Positions 34,780-46,345 of a stretch of DNA of 64,000 nt are shown here, one piece after another. The notes under the pieces were generated by a model. It searched no databases. It saw nothing but the letters and a program-made list of their open reading frames with translations, and had not been told where the DNA came from. The first letter of the stretch is position 1. Every line of letters starts with the position of its first letter. Source of the DNA: Pogonophryne albipinna (taxonomy: Eukaryota; Chordata; Actinopteri; Perciformes; Artedidraconidae); the NCBI GenBank assembly GCA_028583405.1, contig CM053250.1, forward strand, positions 42,186,283 through 42,250,282, given 5' to 3'. The position numbers and the translations under genes were made by a program.

Positions 34780-36310
34780 CCATTTTGAAAAAATTACGTT
34801 TTTCAGCCATTTTAAGCACATTCTTGCGAACTCCTCCTAGGAGAATGATCGGAAAAATTCCAATCCAGGACACGTTCAGCCCCTATCCAATATGATACTT
34901 AATTGAGAAGAATATTTTTGATAGCTCAATCGTGGAGGTCGTAAGCTAACAGCGAATACACCATTTTTGACGATTTACATGTCGCAAATTACTCCAAACT
35001 ACTCGGATACAGTTATTCCGATATTCACGAAACGCTGTATACATATTGCTATTATGATTGCACACATATTTCAAATTGCCTTCCATAAGCCCCGCCCCCC
35101 AGAAAGTCGGCCATTTTGTAATATGTGCGTTTTTCAGCCATTTTAAGCACATTTCTGCGGACTCCTCCTAGGGGAATGATCGGAAAAATTCCAATCCAGG
35201 ACAAGTTCAGCCCATTTCCAATGTGATGCTAAATTGCGAAGGAATAGTCGATCGCTCGAACGAGGACTTCGTAAGCGAACGGAGAACTTTCCATTTTTTA
35301 CGATATTCATGTCACAAATTACTCCAAATGACTCCAAACTACTCGCGTATAGTTTTTCCAATATTCATGAAACGCTGTATACATATTGCTATTATAATTG
35401 CACACATATTTCAAATTGCCTTCCATTAGCCCCGCCCCCCAGAAAGTCGGCCATTGGTAAAAATGTGCGTTTTTCATGCATTTTAAGCACATTCTTGCAA
35501 ACTGCTCCTAGGGGAATGATCGGAAAAATTCCAATCCAGGACAACTTCAGCGCATATCCAATGTCATGCTACATTGAGAAGAATATTTTTGATAGCTCAA
35601 TCGTGGAGGTCGTAAGCTAACAGCGAATACACAATTTTTGACGATTTACATGTCGCAAATTACTCCAAACTACTCGGATATAGTTATTCCGATATTCACG
35701 AAACGCTGTATACATATTGCTATTATGATTGCACACATATTTCAAATTGCCTTCCATAAGCCCCGCCCCCCCAGAAAGTCAGCCATTTTGTAATATGTGC
35801 GTTTTTCAGCCATTTTAAGCACATTTCTGCGGACTCCTCCTAGAGGAATGATCGGAAAAATTCCAATGCAGGACAAGTTCAGCCCCTATCCAATATGATA
35901 ATTAATTGCGGAGCACATTTTTGAAAAATCACTCGTGGAGGTCGTAAGCTAACAGCGAATACACAATTTTTGACGATTTACATGTCGCAAATTACTCCAA
36001 ACTACTCGGATATATTTATTCCGATATTCTCGAAACACTGTATACACATTGCTCTTATGATTGCGGACATATTTCAAATTGGCTTTTATTAGCCCCGCCC
36101 CCGACAAAGTCGGCCATTTCGAAAAATATGTGTTTTTCATGCATTTTAAGCACATTCTTGCAAACTCCTCCTAGGGGAATGATCGGAAAAATTCCAATCC
36201 AGGACAACTTCAGCGCATATCCAATGTCATGCTACATTGAGAAGGAATAGTCCTTCGCTCAAACGGGGAGCTCGTAGGCTAACGGAGAATGTACAATTTT
36301 TGACCAATTA
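34780..36310. repeat. 331-bp tandem array in unit 2, five copies
   Basis: CTCCTAG-centred anchors lie near 34828, 35162, 35505, 35835 and 36166, so the period is 330-343 bp. Each copy contains TAGCCCCGCCCCC, GTCGGCCATTTTG, GATCGGAAAAATTCCAAT and ATTCACGAAACGCTGTATAC. A minus-strand frame recurs in each copy but carries no family motif. The array ends GCCTGTCTGCCTGGCACATC as in unit 1. Confidence 0.9.
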
Positions 36311-36987
36311 TATGTCAGATAAGCTACTGAGACCTGCCTGTCTGCCTGGCACATCAACTCTCACACACACACACACACACACAAACAAACAGACACACAA
36401 ACACACACACACTTACTGTTAGTCCAACAACGCCCTTTGCTGGCGGCATATTCATTACAACAGACACCTATACACTCCCTGACCCTACTCTTTACTTGTA
36501 GATATCTCCTAAAGCCTACAAATAAAGTGTGAAATGTAGGCCTGTTACATTTATTATTGAGCAATATATATTATACACACTGTTCTGCTTTCTGCACTGA
36601 CCTCAGCAGCTGTTCTCACTGTAAACATCGCCTCACAATAAAAGCAGTTGTATTGAATAAATAGCCTAACATCCAGGTGAGATGTGATTAGTGAGTAAAC
36701 AAACGGTAAAGGGAAGAAAGTCTGATGCACATTTGATCATCTCAAATAACTTATAATCACAACGGGAACAGTTTGCAGAGCTGTGCTTCGTTGACAGAAG
36801 TCCAGCCATGGACACACACCTCTTTTAAACATCACTGTTGGCTGAAATCGTCTCAGGAGAATACTTCAGTGTACCCTCGGTTATAGCTCCTCTAGAGACA
36901 CTCCTCTCTCCTCTAAATCAGTGTATCCTCGGTTACGGCTCCTCCAGACAGCCTCCTCGATAATCGATCCTCGACGAGCCTTTAGAG
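36311..36987 (+). repeat. Composite repeat unit 3: CA repeat and TIR-element interior, left part
   Basis: A CA-rich microsatellite (36361-36412) precedes a second good copy of the block at 28980-29440 (GTAGATATCTCCTAAAGCC, CTCAGTGTACCCTCGGTT-like, CCTCCTCGATAATCGATC). It is interrupted by the hAT at 36988 and continues at 38654. Confidence 0.8.
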
Positions 36988-38653
36988 CAGGGGTCTCCAA
37001 CCTTTCTCCACCTGAGAGCTACTTTGAAAAAGTGAAAGTGGCCAAGAGCTACTTGCATCGCATCGCTTACATTTATTCACATAGCACTCATCAGTTGAAT
37101 TAAGCTACTTTTGTGTGAAATTGCAATACCTAAAGATTATCTAAAATCTTAACTTCACATCAAGGTCCAAGAAAACGACCATTTCTCACATATTAATATG
37201 GACAACATAGTAAGTACATCACTGAAGATTCACATAAATGTCCAAGAGAAAAATACAATGTTTTCACTTCTTATTATGGCCCACATAGTAAATACATCGC
37301 CTTAATCACCACCTTGCAAGCATCTTATGGCACGTGTAAAATAAGTGCATTCACTCTTTTTTACAGTTAGTGAGATGACTGGCGCTGCATGGAGTCCACC
37401 ATAGAGGTGTATGCTGGAGTGTACCCACTTAGGTTCACTCTAATAGAGTCATTTACATGTTCATCAGTCGGTCTTGTTCTGTATTTAGATTTCATTCATG
37501 CCAGAAAAAAGGGATGTAGAGCCAAATAAAGCAGACATTTTCAGTGCTGCTTGGTGAATGTTCTTATAGTTTTCTGGGTCTACAAGGCTCCAGAAATGTT
37601 CTGAGTTTTGCTGAGACTTCAGCTGAACATGATTTTGGAGATTTATAACCTCCATCTCCACAGGATTGACACTGAACAGTGCAGCTATATTTTCTTCTTC
37701 TTCGTCTTGACATTAAATTATAAACCATAATTAATCAATTGTATAGGTCTAGCCTCCCTATATCTGTGTGTGACATTTTTCCATCCTCAAAAACAAAAAA
37801 CTAATACTTCTGCAGTCTAGCTGCAGCTTCTAGCTACGGCCTTCTGTTAAAGAAAGGACACTGAATGTCCTGAATGAGGCATCACACACATGACTTAAGT
37901 CTGAACACAGCAGACAACAGGAGTATTTACAACAGCATTATAAAAACTAAAATAGTGCATGTGGGTGCACACTTACATTCTCTGTCTTACTGTTACATGA
38001 ATCCCATGAATGTATGAGATTAAGTTAGCTTCATTATCTCAATCAGTGATTAAGTGAATAATAAAGTTTCTATCAGGTCACTATCAGCCTGTCACTCCTA
38101 TTAGTAGGCTAGTTATTTTTCAGGAGGGGGCGGGGTTTGGAGGAACGGAGAGGAGACGGTGATTGCGGAAGCTTTCCCCCTGCCTTCACAAACTTTACAC
38201 ACATATTTATCAACTGAAAATAGCAAGAGGACATTCATACTCTGCAATCCAAGACTTGATTATATCCACCAAAAACCTGACATGACGATAACGAGTGTTT
38301 TTCAAAAACACAAATCCCTCCCTGTGTGTCTCTGAGCCGCAGCGACGCGGACTGATTCAGAGCGGGTCATTCTGCCGTTGGTTCTGGACTGGTGCTGCTG
38401 GATAAAGCAGACTGCTCCATGTGTGGTGTCGCTGTGCCGCTGTCACATTATGCTCCTTGATCTCTGCGTCACGGACCAATTTTATATTTGTGTGACAGAA
38501 ACACTTCTAAAATAAAAACACTTTATTGTCCGGCCGCGATCGAAAAATCAAGAGGCAACGTTACTACGCTATAATCGATAATCGAGCGGCGAGCTACTGA
38601 AAAGCTGCCCGCGAGCTACCGGTAGCTCGCGATCGACGTGTTGGAGACCCCTG
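36988..38653 (-). mobile_element. Charlie-type hAT, 1666 bp, exact 8-bp duplication
   Basis: It begins CAGGGGTCTCCAACCTTTCT and ends TGTTGGAGACCCCTG. CTTTAGAG is duplicated exactly at 36980-36987 and 38654-38661. On the minus strand at about 37690-37330 a relic of the C-terminal dimerisation region of a hAT transposase can be read (EVINLQNHVQLKSQ, AALKMSALFGST), with stops after it. The rest of the transposase is deleted. Confidence 0.95.
37330..37690 (-). pseudogene. hAT transposase C-terminal relic
   Basis: On the minus strand the frame reads through about 60 codons with a conserved hAT tail signature (FWSLVDPENYKNIHQAALKM then SALFGSTSLFS). It then hits multiple stops. It corresponds to the dimerisation region of ZBED5/GTF2IRD2-like transposases. 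Confidence 0.6.
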
Positions 38654-40443
38654 CTTTAGAGAAATGTTTTTTCCTTCGAGACGGCGCGCCGACATCCGTT
38701 TCCGGGTCGCTGCCGGAGGACCCGGGAGTCTGGGACGCGAAAATTATAGAAATGAGAAACGGCTCATTTCCCAGGACTCGCTCATCACTGCACAAGTGCG
38801 ACCGCAGTTTTAATTATTATTTTTCTGCTGGCGTTTCCTGTTTTTGCGTCCTTTAGGACGCTGACAAAGTTGTATAATTTTGCACGGACGCCAGGACTGG
38901 TGAAAACTACCTTATTCTGGAGTCTATGGGTTCAAATTGTCCAACTTGCTCGCTAGCGCCACCTATCAAAATCCCAATTCGGAATACATTTACAAAGTCG
39001 CACCGTAAATCCGAATGACCTGAAATTGTGCACACATATCCGGGAGGACCTGCTCTAGAAATAATCCTCTTGGAACCCTAAGCTCCGCCTACATTTTTTT
39101 TTAAATTAGCATCATTTACATAAACAGTTAAATATTCACTTAAATTTCAATTTTCAGTTTTTCAACACCAAACTTTGTATACAGCATCGGTGGAGGGTCA
39201 GACACATTACCCTAGGAGATGAGCATGTTCAAACGATAAATATTTCCGCCATGAATTAAAACGTACTCGCAAAAAGGCGGGTCTTAGAAATAAATGCTCA
39301 TAACTCATCAACAATGTATCCATTCACCACAGATTTTGGTGGAAAGGTTCAGTCTGTCTTGGGAAATAGGCACACCAAAGCATTTTCATTTTGGACTATA
39401 GTGGGCGCCAAAAACACTACCAATTTATAACTCAAGAGCGGATGGACGATTTTTTTTTTTTTTTTGTACACATGCTCTCGGGGTGACTACGAACTCAGAT
39501 TTAACGTGTCGCAACAAATTCAGAATGTGGGCGTGGCCTATACATTTTTTTTAAAATTGCGATAGCATAAAATGAGCTTCGGACACAAAACTAGGGACAC
39601 ACGTCAGAGCCCACGACCTTTTCGAGAATGTAAAAAAAAACCGTACATTTTCAAAAAAACTGCTCACTAGCGCCCCCTATTGTGTGGTAGTCATATATAG
39701 TTTCTCAGAACTTCACGAATTTTGGCACAGACATTCCTCATGGAATTGCGGACATAATTGTAGATAGATTCCATTAGCCCCGCCCCCCAGGATGTCGGCC
39801 ATTTTGAAAAATGTGCGTTTTTCAGCCATTTTAAGCACATTCTTGCGAACTCCTCCTAGGGGAATGCTCGGAAAAATTCCAATCCAGGACACGTTCATCC
39901 CCTATCCAATATGATGCTAAATTGCGAGGAAAATTGTTGATAGCTCAATCGTGGAGGTCGTAAGCTAACAGCGAATACACAATTTTTGACGATTTACATG
40001 TCGCAAATTACTCCAAACTACTCGCATATAGTTTTTCCGATATTCACGAAACGCTGTATACACATTGCTATTATGATTGCACACATATTTCAAATTGCTT
40101 TTCATTAGCCCCCCAGAAAGTCGGCCATTTTTTTTAAATGTGCGTTTTTCAGCCATTTTAAGCACATTTTTGCAAACTCCTCCTAGGGAAATGATCGAAA
40201 AAATTCCTATCCAAGACAACTTCAGCCCAAATCCAATGTGATGCTAAATTGCGAAGGAATAGTTGATCGCTCAAACGAGGAGCTCATAAGCTAACGGAGG
40301 ATGTTCCATTTTTGACGATTTACATGTCACAAATTACTCCAAACTACTCGCATATAGTTTTTCCGATATTCACGAAACGCTGTATACACATTGCTATTAT
40401 GATTGCACATATATTTCAAATTGCTTTTCATTAGCCACGCCCC
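38654..40443. repeat. Composite repeat unit 3: remainder
   Basis: It resumes the TIR-element interior (AGAAATGTTTTTTCCTTCGA to GAAATGAGAAACGGCTCATT). It then skips the 81-bp array, continues with the spacer module (38820-39640) and two copies of the 331-bp unit (anchors 39851 and 40180), and stops abruptly at GCCACGCCCC next to the telomere-like segment at 40444. Confidence 0.8.
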
Positions 40444-40555
40444 CAGTCAGTATCTGGTGTGAGGGTTAGGGTTAGGGTAATGTTGTGAATCGAGTGGCCT
40501 GTGTTCGTCGTCCATAACATACGCCTGCCCATACCATAACCCCACCACCACCATG
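40444..40555. repeat. Interstitial telomere-like junction, copy 1
   Basis: CAGTCAGTATCTGGTGTGA, then GGGTTAGGGTTAGGGTAATG, then TGTTCGTCGTCCATAACATA and CCCACCACCACCATGGG. The same parts are found at 51702-51848 with the last segment inverted. TTAGGG units are the vertebrate telomere repeat, but only about two and a half are present. Confidence 0.8.
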
Positions 40556-40589
40556 GGAGAAGTACCAGAGTGTAGGAATACTCTGTTTC

Positions 40590-40930
40590 AGTAAAAGTCC
40601 TGCATTCAAAATGTTCCTCAAGTAAAAGTAGAAAAGTATTATCATCAAAATATAGTTAAAGTAGCGACAGTAAAAGTAGTCATTGTGCAGATTGGTCCAT
40701 TTCAGAATAATATATATGATATGTTTTATAATGATTGATCATGAAAGTGTTCTCAAAGCTGATAAAGGAGCAGCTAGTTTGAATGGCTTTGTAGACTGCA
40801 GGGTAGCTTGTGGATTTACTCCAGGTGGAACTAAAGTCTGATTCAACACTTGATTATATTTCACATCATTCATCCACATCTGTGAAGTAACTAAAGGTAT
40901 TAAATACATGTAGTGGAGTAGAAGTACACC
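40590..40930. repeat. ACTTAAGTAAAAGT-type dispersed repeat, copy 2
   Basis: GTAAAAGTCCTGCATTC, CTCAAGTAAAAGTAGAAAAG and GTAGTGGAGTAGAAGTAC mark it as the same family as 11880-12150. No ends were resolved. Confidence 0.6.
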
Positions 40931-41339
40931 ATTTATCTCTGACTTATGTTTACTGCCAAGGCCAACCTAAAAGTAACTCAAAAATAGTAATCAATAATGT
41001 ATTGAAAAGTTATTTGGCTGATTGTTTTATATTGGCTCAGACAGGTTATATGGGAGGCCCAGTCTACGTACAGATCACTCATTTTGAAATATTAAACTTA
41101 GTTTTCTTTTCTTTAATTTTTCATCCTCGTGTAGAATGCTATCACGAAACACACATTTGGTTGTTTATAGCATAAAGAACATCTGATTTAATGTGAGGTA
41201 GGGAAATAATCATTTGAGTATGTGTATATAAATATCTAATTTACAACAGCTGTAAGATGCTTGAAAAGCTGGAAAATGCACCTTGAAAATGCTTGAAAAG
41301 TGCTTGAATTTGACTTTGGAAAAGGTGTAAGAACCCTGA
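40931..41339. other. sntb2 intron 1, no feature
   Basis: AT-rich spacer. A short stretch with repeated GCTTGAAAA near 41255-41310 is the only pattern. Confidence 0.5.
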
Positions 41340-41996
41340 ACATGTCTTTGAAAAAATAACAGTATACAGTTTATATTGTGCATCACCTTTAGCTTGAAAA
41401 TACATATATGTGTTTAATCTATAAAATAAATAGACAGACACTTTATCAATCCCAAATTGGGAAATTATTTAACAGCAGCAGTGTGTTCAGGTATTAAAAT
41501 ATTTAAAGTTGGAATAAAGTATAAACTACACAACACAAGTCTAATGCACAGCAATCCATAAGAGAAGTCCGATATGTTCATGAAACTCCCCAGGAGACAC
41601 CAACACTAACGTGGCCGAGTGGACTCCGGAGTTTGCTGCATGAGTTGGACTGTATGATCTGTGGTGTCCCCCCTGAAAGTCCCGCCCACCTGGGATGTTT
41701 GTGTCAGAATCGAAAACTAAAAATGAGGGAGCACAAACGAGAAAGTTGCAGCGAGAGCAAAAGTCTGACCATTGAGAAAGAAGAAACAAGAACTGCGAAC
41801 AAAAACCTATGTTAAAACAAAGAAAAAAGACTTATAGTTTACATGATCACACAAATGATTTGTTTGCAACTTATAGTTTTATTTTTGAAATTTATTTTAT
41901 TTTGCTTGACTCCGTTTTTTTTCTTTTAAACTCATAGTTTTGCTTTTTTCTGAGAAAGTGTTGCTTTGTCTTTATGATACAAAACTATTCCCATAA
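41340..41996. repeat. Dispersed repeat, copy 3 of 3
   Basis: Near-full-length copy matching 9555-10209, with the same left (CATGTCTTTGAAAAAATAAC) and right (ACAAAACTATTCCCATAAG) margins. It contains AATAGACAGACACTTTATCA, absent from copy 2, and lacks some internal blocks. Confidence 0.8.
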
Positions 41997-43000
41997 GAAC
42001 CACTGCTCTAGGACATCCAGCTTATGATGTAGGCCTACCTCCAATCAATCTCCATTAACAACATACATCTACTGTGGGAAGTGTAGTGCATTGAGTTGGC
42101 TGATGCTTTGAAACATTTTAGGCTCAAGACAGGTGTAATTTATTGGCACGCTGGACCACTGTACATCTGCTCCTATTCAATGTTTGAGTTGGTATAAATT
42201 AAAGGGATGTGGGCAGTCTTTAAAGTAGCCAAAGTAATCAAACATCAGCATTGGATGTAGCCTCTTTTTACAGCTTAGTCTACCTGCTATGGTACATTGT
42301 TACCCTAAGATTAGATTGTTCAGCCCTACCCAGCCCAATACAACAATTTGGGGAGTATATGATATTAGCAGATCATCATAGTATGTTTACAGGGGCATTG
42401 GGAATGTTGTTATTACATATTTCCCCAGTTTTTCCTGCCAGTAATAATAACTATTCCTCTTCGCAGTAAATCTACCTCCTTTCCATCATCCTATTCTCTT
42501 TTCCTGCTGCAGAATGAACTCATTAGTTCTGTCGGGCTTTCACTCAGCTCCACTTCTGCTTCTAATTAGGACAGTACACAGAGGACGACCAGTTCATTGT
42601 GTGTGTGTGCACCAGTTCATTGTGTGTGTGCACCTACATTAATGTTTGTAAGGGAGATTCCCCAGCGATGCCTCCCAACATCCCCTGGGGCCGGCTCATC
42701 TGCCTGCAGCAGCAAAGGGAAGAGGATGGGCAGCTAAAAGCAGAACATGCAGAAAAGGAGTTCAAGTAAGAAGAGTGACTCAACACATATTTGGTTGTGG
42801 AGTTAGTTGTGGTGAAAGCTATCCGTAAAACAAACTGCCTTCCACTCTTCTTTCTCACCACACAGACTCACACACAGTAATCAGTAAAGTAATCATCCTA
42901 TGGTATGGACAAAATAGCAAAATAATAGCTAGCAGAGCAGCAAGGGAGGCGGTCAGACCCCAGCCTCTGTATTTTCCCCCCAAAACTGCCCAGAAATTCC
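41997..43000. other. sntb2 intron 1, no feature
   Basis: No repeat ends or coding motifs were recognised. Two short direct repeats (CCAGTTCATTGTGTGTGTG) occur at about 42591 and 42611. Confidence 0.5.
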
Positions 43001-43330
43001 CCTGTGGTTTGGCCTGCTACGCTCTCCTCACTCATTCCTTTCCTCCCTCCTTCTGACCCTCCTTCTCTGTCCTCCCTCTCTCACCTCCTTCTCACTGTTC
43101 CCCTCTCGCCCCTCCTTCTCTGTCCTCCCTCTCTCACCTGCTTCTCACTATCCCCCTCTCCCTCCTGCTCTTCATCCCTCTCATTCCACCACTGCCTTTG
43201 CCTTCTTAAACATGTCCGCTCACTCTTTCTTTCCCCTTTCTTCCTTCTCCCCTCACCCGAAGTCTGTTTGTGCCAGAAACCTAATGAGAACAATGTGTCA
43301 GAATGTGTGTGTGTGTGTGTGTGTGTAGAT
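43001..43330. repeat. Pyrimidine-rich imperfect tandem repeat and GT microsatellite
   Basis: TCCTTCTCTGTCCTCCCTCT and CTCACCT..CTTCTCACT recur with about 60-bp spacing between 43065 and 43165 in a C/T-rich strand. A GT run follows at 43304-43326. Long frames across it are low-complexity artefacts. Confidence 0.7.
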
Positions 43331-43674
43331 GTCCTCCTGGGGTCCCTCCTGTAGTATAGGGGCAGATGCATTCACAATACAATAGCATTATGAAGATGTA
43401 TATGGCAGGTAAATACTTTATTTAACATTGCTTTCACTGTTCACTTCTCTGGTTCAAACTATTTTAAACTCATACTTTATAATAGGGCTGAACTTATTAG
43501 TCGAGTAACTGATTAGTTGAATAACAGAAAAAGTTCATCTGCAATTGTGTTTTGGCCTGCAGGACCTTAACCCCCTTTTTTATATAAAAAAATTGTAACA
43601 CTTTATATTAAGGTACACAAATTAACCATCAACTAGTTGTTAATTAACATGCTCTTTATTAGTCATTATAAAAC
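43331..43674. other. sntb2 intron 1, no feature
   Basis: AT-rich spacer that contains a short fragment with TTAGTCGAGTAACTGATTAG near 43495, likely an old DNA-transposon end. Positions 43670-43674 (AAAAC) are the target duplication of element B. Confidence 0.5.
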
Positions 43675-44099
43675 TGTCAGGATTGGGGAAAATAGGACCC
43701 AAGTGCAGTTAAAAAATACAAAAAAGGTTTGTTAACAAAAAGCGAGCTTTATTATAAAAAGCCGAAGGCATGAAAAAACAAGAAACTAATTAACAAACAA
43801 AACCGGGGAGCACGACAGACAGGAACAAACTTACAGATGGGAACAGGCAGGAGACACGGACAAGCATAGGTGACAGGGACATGAAATGACGAACAGACAT
43901 GGAGCACAGGGGAAGACAAGACTAAATACACAGAAGGGTAATCACAGGACAAGACACAGCTGGCAGGGCAGGCAGAAACACAAGGGCAACAGGTGAACAC
44001 AATGAGGCACAATCAGACACAGGAGGGAAACTAACGACAGGAAATCAAACACAGGGAGACAAGACACAAGGAGGAAAACAAAAATCCAAAACCATGACA
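43675..44099 (-). repeat. Element B 3' LTR
   Basis: Sense TATTTAG is at 43928-43922; 30 bp on is GTCTGTTCGT (43898-43889), the predicted transcript start and the complement of the priming site at 45914-45923. The purine tract abuts at 44100. Confidence 0.93.
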
Positions 44100-44319
44100 G
44101 AACCCCCCCCTCAAGGACGGATTCCAGACGTCCCAAAAAACCCTAAAAGGAGGCCGGACAGGACCCGGTGTCGGCCGGACAGGCACCGGAGCCGGTGGGA
44201 CAGGCGTAGATGGGATCCTGGACATGACTTGGGCTGGTGTCAATGGGACCCCGGATGGAGCAAGGGCTGGTGTCGATTGGACCACCAACGCAACAGGGCA
44301 AGGAGTAGGCAGGGACCCC

Positions 44320-44910
44320 GGCGGAAGAGGACAAAGAGTTGGCAGGACCCCCGGTGAGACAGGTGGCGGCGGGGCCTCCAACGGGACAGGACACAGGGTT
44401 GGCAGGACCCCCGGCAGAAGAGTAGTCGGCGGGACCCCCAACGGGACAGGACACAGGGTTGGCAGGACCCCCGGCAGAAGAGCAGTCGGCGGGACCTCCA
44501 ACGGGACAGGACACAGGGTCGGCAGGACCCCCGGCAGGAGAGTAGTCGGTGGGGCCCCCAACGGGACAGGACACAGGGTTGTCAGGACCCCCGGCAGGAG
44601 AGTAGTCGGCGGGACCTACAAAGGCACAGGACATAGGGTTGGCAGGACACCCGGCAGAAGAGTAGTCGGCGGGGCCTCCAACGGGACAGGACACAGGGTT
44701 GGCAGGACCCCCAGGAGAAGAGCAGTCGGCGGGACCTCCAACTGCACAGGACATAGGGTTGGCAGGACCCCCGGCAGAAGAGTAGTCGGCGGGGCCTCCA
44801 ACGGCACAGGACATAGGGTTGGCAGGACCCCCGGCAGAAGAGTAGTCGGCGGGACCCCCAACGGGACAGGACATGGAGTTGGCAGGACCCCCAGCGGAAC
44901 CTCCAACGGC
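44320..44910. repeat. 60-bp minisatellite, about 9-10 units (element B)
   Basis: Same 60-bp unit as in element A (GGCAGGACCCCCGGCAGAAG, AGTAGTCGGC, GGGACAGGACA), with minor unit variants. The flank at 44200-44320 matches 25150-25260 of element A with about four differences in 119 bp by eye. Confidence 0.92.
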
Positions 44911-44914
44911 ACTT

Positions 44915-45340
44915 GAGTAGGGACTCGAGAAGGGACTTGAGTAGGGATTGGAGAGGGAACTCGAGAGGTGACTTGAGAGGGGACTCGAGAGGACACTCGA
45001 GAGGAGACTTGAGAGGGAACTCGAGAGGAGACTCGAGAGGGGACCTGAGAAGGAACTTGAGAGGGCACTCGAGAGGTGACTTGAGAGGGAACTGGAGAAG
45101 GGACTTGAGAGGAGACTCGAGAGGAGACTTGAGAGAAGACTTGAGAGGGAACTCGAGAGGTGACTTGAGAGGGAACTTGAAAGGAGGCTTGAGAGGAAAC
45201 TCGAGAGGTGACTTGAAAGGAGGCTTGAGAGGGAACTCGAGTGGAGACTTGAGAGGGAACTCGAGTGGAGACTTGAGAGGGAACTCGAGAGGAGACTCGA
45301 GAGGTGACTTGAGAGGGAACTGGAGAGGTGACTTGAGACG
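44915..45340. repeat. GGACTTGAGAGG short-unit minisatellite (element B)
   Basis: A long array of GACTTGAGAGGGAACTCGAG-type units, 15 bp or multiples. The matching module in element A is shorter, at about 25862-26015. It is followed by CGGCCGGTACGCCGACAGGA-type units to about 45590 and then CCATGGCTGCTGGGGCCGG units to about 45775, as in element A at 26015-26480. Confidence 0.9.
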
Positions 45341-45775
45341 GTCGGTACGCCGAGAGGACATGGGGAGCTGGCGTCGGCCGGTACGCCGACAGGACTCGGG
45401 GAGCTGGCGTCGGCCGGAGAGCCGACAGGAGACGAGGTGCTGGAGTCGGCCGGTACGCCTACAGGACTCGGGGAGCTGGCGTCGGCTGGAGAGCCAACAG
45501 GAGACTAGGTGCTGGAGTCGGCCGGTACGCCGACAGGACACGGGGAGCTGGCGTCGGCCGAAGAGTCAACAGGTGACGAGGAGCCGGAGTCGGGACCATG
45601 GCTGCTGGGCCCGGTACTTGAGCCGGAACCATGGCTGGAACTGGGGCCGGAACCATGGCTGTATGGGCCGGTTCTGGAGCAGGGACCATGGCTGCTGGGG
45701 CCGGCACTGGAGCCGGAACCATGGCTGCTGGGGCCAGGACTGGGGATGGAACCATGGCTGCTGGGGGTTTGAGGC

Positions 45776-45913
45776 TTGAGGCTGGCACTCAGTACTGCTA
45801 GTAAAAATTCTTAGCTTCTCAGGCAACTCCTCCAGTCATTGAAAATACACTCCAGATTGTATTTAAGCTCATAAAGCTCTTGGCTAAATGAAAAAACTGC
45901 TGGGTCCATACTG
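45776..45913 (-). pseudogene. Gag-like start, early stop (element B)
   Basis: From the ATG at 45902 the sense frame begins MDPA and keeps ELY, a Cys and a Trp in the spacing seen in element A. It ends at a stop after about 37 codons, before the minisatellites. The element therefore has no intact Gag. Confidence 0.55.
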
Positions 45914-45923
45914 GTCTGTTCGT
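45914..45923 (-). promoter_or_regulatory. Element B self-priming site
   Basis: Sense ACGAACAGAC, 2 nt from the 5' LTR, is the exact reverse complement of GTCTGTTCGT in both LTRs (43889-43898, 46140-46149). Compared with element A, two bases differ and both are compensated in the LTR partner. Confidence 0.75.
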
Positions 45924-45925
45924 AC

Positions 45926-46345
45926 TGTCAGGATTGGGGAAAATAGGACCCAAGTGCAGTTAAAAAATACAAAAAAGGTTTGTTAACAAAAAGCGAGCTT
46001 TATTATAAAAAGCAGAAGGCATGAAAAAATAAGAAACTAATTAACAAACAAAACCGGGGAGCACGACAGACAGGAACAAACTTACAGATGGGAACAGGCA
46101 GGAGACACGGACAAGCATAGGTGACAGGGACATGAAATGACGAACAGACATGGAGCACAGGAGAAGACAAGACTAAATACACAGAAGGGTAATCACAGGA
46201 CAAGACACAGCTGGCAGGGCAGGCAGAAACACAAGGGCAACAGGTGAACACAATGAGGCACAATCAGACACAGGAGGGAAACTAACGACAGGAAATCAAA
46301 CACAGGGAGACACAAGGAGGAAAACAAAAATCCAAAACCATGACA
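45926..46345 (-). repeat. Element B 5' LTR
   Basis: Nearly identical to 43675-44099. Sense TATTTAG is at 46179-46173 and the predicted start at 46149, 30 bp apart. Confidence 0.93.

Larger units (their letters stand above)
43675..46345 (-). mobile_element. LTR element B: complete, young, non-autonomous Tf1/sushi-like retrotransposon
   Basis: A 2671-bp element in minus orientation. AAAAC is duplicated exactly (43670-43674, 46346-46350). The LTRs (425 and 420 bp, sense TGTCATGG...CCTGACA) differ by about three substitutions and one 5-bp indel by eye, so the insertion is recent. There is a purine tract (TTGAGGGGGGGGTTC) before the 3' LTR. The interior is almost entirely minisatellites, in the same order as element A, and there is no pol. 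Confidence 0.95.

Noticed and set aside
34946..36155. Recurring 68-residue minus frame in the 331-bp array as a gene family
   Set aside because: The frame is preserved because the repeat units are similar. It has no start context or domain, and stops appear in several copies.
40464..40482. True telomere or chromosome fusion site at the TTAGGG units
   Set aside because: Only two to three perfect units are present and the same junction recurs at 51.7 kb next to a transposon fragment, so a dispersed junction repeat is more likely.
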